A stretch of DNA of 34,064 nt from an uncultured Clostridia bacterium. Its GTDB lineage: Bacteria; Bacillota; Clostridia; TANB77; CAG-508. The stretch is from the NCBI GenBank assembly GCA_934130025.1, contig CAKOXG010000013.1:1-34064 (forward strand). The letters run 5' to 3'. The position numbers were made by a program, and so were the translations under genes. Under the pieces are notes generated by a model. That model did no database searches, had not been told where the DNA came from, and was given only the letters and a program-made list of their open reading frames with translations. Position 1 is the first letter of the stretch, and each line of letters starts with the position of its first letter. Below are positions 32,595-34,064 of the stretch, piece by piece.

Positions 32595-33603
32595 ATGGAA
32601 AAAATGGATTTAGAAATTGATGATTTTATGAACTATTGTGAATACCGTAACTTATCAAAGAAAACATTGCTTAGTTATGAACAGACACTAAGATTATTTA
32701 GTAGATACCTAATTGATACTTATAAGATAAATAGGTCGGAACAGGTAACACAACAAATTATATTAAATTATATAAATGATACTAAAGAAAGAGGCAAATA
32801 TACAGTAGTTGCAAATGAGAATACTAAGAAAACAAATAACCCGCAAAATAGGGGGGGATTATGGAAAAAAAGTAAGTATAGTAACTCTAAATAATTATAT
32901 TAGAAATTTGAAAGTATATTTCAATTATATGTATGAAAATAGAATTATTAAGAAAAATCCAACACAAAAGATAAAGCTTATACACGTACCTCGAAAAGCT
33001 AAAGGGTATATGAACGATATAGAGGTTAATAATTTGTTAAAATGTTTTGATTTATCAAGGTTTCATGAATATAGAGATTGTATTATTACAGAATTGTTAT
33101 TTGACACAGGAATGAGACTGGGAGAATGTTTATTGATAAAAGAAAAAACGGACATAAATTTTGCAGAAAGAACTATTTTTTTACCAGCAGATAATACAAA
33201 AGGAAAGAAAGATAGGTATGTATTTTTCTCTGTGCAAATGGCAACGGAATTAAAAAGGTGGCTTCAATATAAAGACAGATATAAGGAAAGTGAATATGTA
33301 TTCTGTACAATTAAAGGAACTGTATTACAGGAAAGAAGCTTTGAAAGTAATTTTTCGAATTATGGTGAACGAATTGGTAAAAAGGAAATAAATCCACATT
33401 TATTAAGAAATAATTTTGCAAAGAGATTTTTAATGAATGGAGGAGATATTTTTACATTATCTAAGATATTAGGACATAGTAGTATAAAAGTGACAGAACA
33501 ATGCTACTTAGATTTGCAGACCGAGGATTTGAAAAAACAATATGAAAAACATTCACCACTTATGAACTTAAAGAAGGGAAATAAGGCAGTTGCATCTAAT
33601 TAG
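32595..33603 (+). pseudogene. Tyrosine recombinase/integrase interrupted by a frameshift at a G7 tract
   Basis: The N-terminal core-binding domain reads from ATG 32595 (DDFMNYCEYRNLSKKTLLSY and onward). The catalytic domain continues in the next frame. The frames join at GGGGGGG (32851-32857). With six Gs, NRGDYGKKVSIVTLNNYIRN would be continuous, giving a protein of about 335 aa. The catalytic set is intact: R in DTGMRLGECL, K in KGKKDRY, H-x-x-R in HLLRNNFAKR, H in LGHSSIKV and the nucleophile Y in EQCYLDL. The break may be a real mutation, slippage-driven phase variation or a sequencing error. The 3' part alone could start at an internal ATG (32809) but would lack the arm domain. GGGGGT precedes the first ATG. 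Confidence 0.8.
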
Positions 33604-33628
33604 ATAATTTTAGTATAGAGTGATATAT

Positions 33629-33664
33629 AAAGACACAACTTGTATTATTATAAGTTATGTCTTT
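33629..33664 (+). terminator. Terminator after the recombinase
   Basis: AAAGACACAACTT (33629-33641) pairs with AAGTTATGTCTTT (33652-33664) with one mismatch, followed by TATTATTT. Confidence 0.75.
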
Positions 33665-33701
33665 TATTATTTGATAAATATAGATAAAATAACTAAAAAT
33701 G

Positions 33702-33742
33702 GTACACAAAATGTGTACAAAAATAAAACTTTGTGATATACT
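33702..33742 (+). promoter_or_regulatory. Promoter with overlapping palindromic operator
   Basis: The perfect dyad GTACAC-AAAAT-GTGTAC (33702-33718) overlaps the -35 box TGTACA (33714-33719). A 17-nt spacer and TATACT (33737-33742) follow. A repressor bound here would block the promoter of the gene at 33770. Confidence 0.6.
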
Positions 33743-33769
33743 ATGAAATATAGAAAAGGGGGATAAAAT

Positions 33770-34064
33770 ATGGAAGAAAGTTCAAAAAGGAAAAAGATAA
33801 GTAAAAAGTGGATAATATTATTAAGTGTGGCTATTTTTTTACTAGTAATTGGAATTATTATTTACAGTCTACAATTTACAATTTTTAAATTTTCATATGA
33901 AAATGGTAACGAGAATATTGCAAAAAAGGTTTATAGTATTAATAAGAACAATACGAAATTAAGGCAACAAACAGATGAAATGTTCTCAGAAAAATTTGAT
34001 GACTATATAAGCAAATATAAGAATGATGAGATTACATATGAAGAAATTAAAGAATATATAAATA
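33770..34064 (+). CDS. Single-TM membrane protein, truncated by window end
   Basis: 98 codons are visible and the frame stays open to the last base. AAGGGGGG lies before the ATG. A short basic cytoplasmic N-terminus (MEESSKRKKISKKW) is followed by one membrane helix (about 15-33) and an extracytoplasmic, Lys/Asn/Glu-rich helical region. Not recognised. It may be a lipoprotein-like or surface protein, and the missing C-terminus would be needed to tell. Confidence 0.7.
   Translation, partial: MEESSKRKKISKKWIILLSVAIFLLVIGIIIYSLQFTIFKFSYENGNENIAKKVYSINKNNTKLRQQTDEMFSEKFDDYISKYKNDEITYEEIKEYIN

Noticed and set aside
32809..33603. The catalytic ORF as a complete, separately started integrase
   Set aside because: No ribosome binding site near its first ATG, and it lacks the N-terminal core-binding domain that the upstream frame supplies exactly up to the G7 tract.

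Overview
The window is AT-rich, gene-dense, low-GC Gram-positive DNA. It holds a bona fide Spo0A (31572-32393), a PdaB-type sporulation deacetylase relative, ScpB, DUF4364, OmpR/HisKA two-component pairs, a sortase, and AGGAGG-type ribosome binding sites with near-consensus sigma-A promoters. Together these point to a spore-forming-lineage member of class Clostridia. I cannot place it more narrowly. No rRNA, tRNA or CRISPR array was seen.

Region by region. 1-4820: the 3' part of an FtsX-type ABC permease, a flippase-like LPG_synthase_TM membrane protein, and an OmpR/HisKA two-component pair. 4863-8156: a divergent signalling locus. It has an Xre repressor on the minus strand and a Spo0A-like paralogue with a changed recognition helix on the plus strand. 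These are followed by a short structured RNA that appears to hide the ribosome binding site of a 14-codon ORF, a terminator, and a polytopic GHKL (AgrC-like) sensor kinase. 8157-13247: a Zn/Cd-type P1B ATPase and an MgtA-type P3 ATPase, each with its own promoter. 13324-17238: a hypothetical protein, a sortase, an Rpn/YhgA-like protein, a small two-TM protein, a deacetylase that has lost metal ligands, and an unknown protein. 17386-21222: tandem-OB SSB, a 51-aa minus-strand gene, scpB, a short prolyl-tRNA synthetase lacking the editing insertion, and DUF4364. 21398-24018: a membrane J-protein, a diaminopentanoate-dehydrogenase-type oxidoreductase, and trmB. 24114-28172: a second two-component pair followed by an extracytoplasmic WG-repeat protein. 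28267-31456: a compact operon of an Alum_res PLP enzyme, an HI0933 flavoprotein and a YigZ/IMPACT protein. 31572-32393: spo0A. 32595-34064: a tyrosine recombinase broken at a G7 tract, then a truncated single-TM protein.

The most interesting signal is the 4959-8156 locus. A three-way-junction RNA embeds the Shine-Dalgarno of the peptide MSFWEWIKYVMGLH, and a strong terminator closes the unit. It lies between a Spo0A-family regulator and a peptide-receptor-like kinase. A 19-bp dyad upstream of the Spo0A paralogue is matched at 16 of 19 positions immediately downstream of the spo0A promoter 26 kb away, which hints at shared control. This is a candidate undescribed peptide-kinase-Spo0A-like signalling module, inferred from sequence and layout only.

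A second theme is RNA structure at translation starts. The deacetylase has its Shine-Dalgarno in a hairpin loop and its AUG in a 14-bp stem. Two genes (16756 and proS) have a hairpin between Shine-Dalgarno and AUG that would leave an effective spacing of about 10 nt in both cases.
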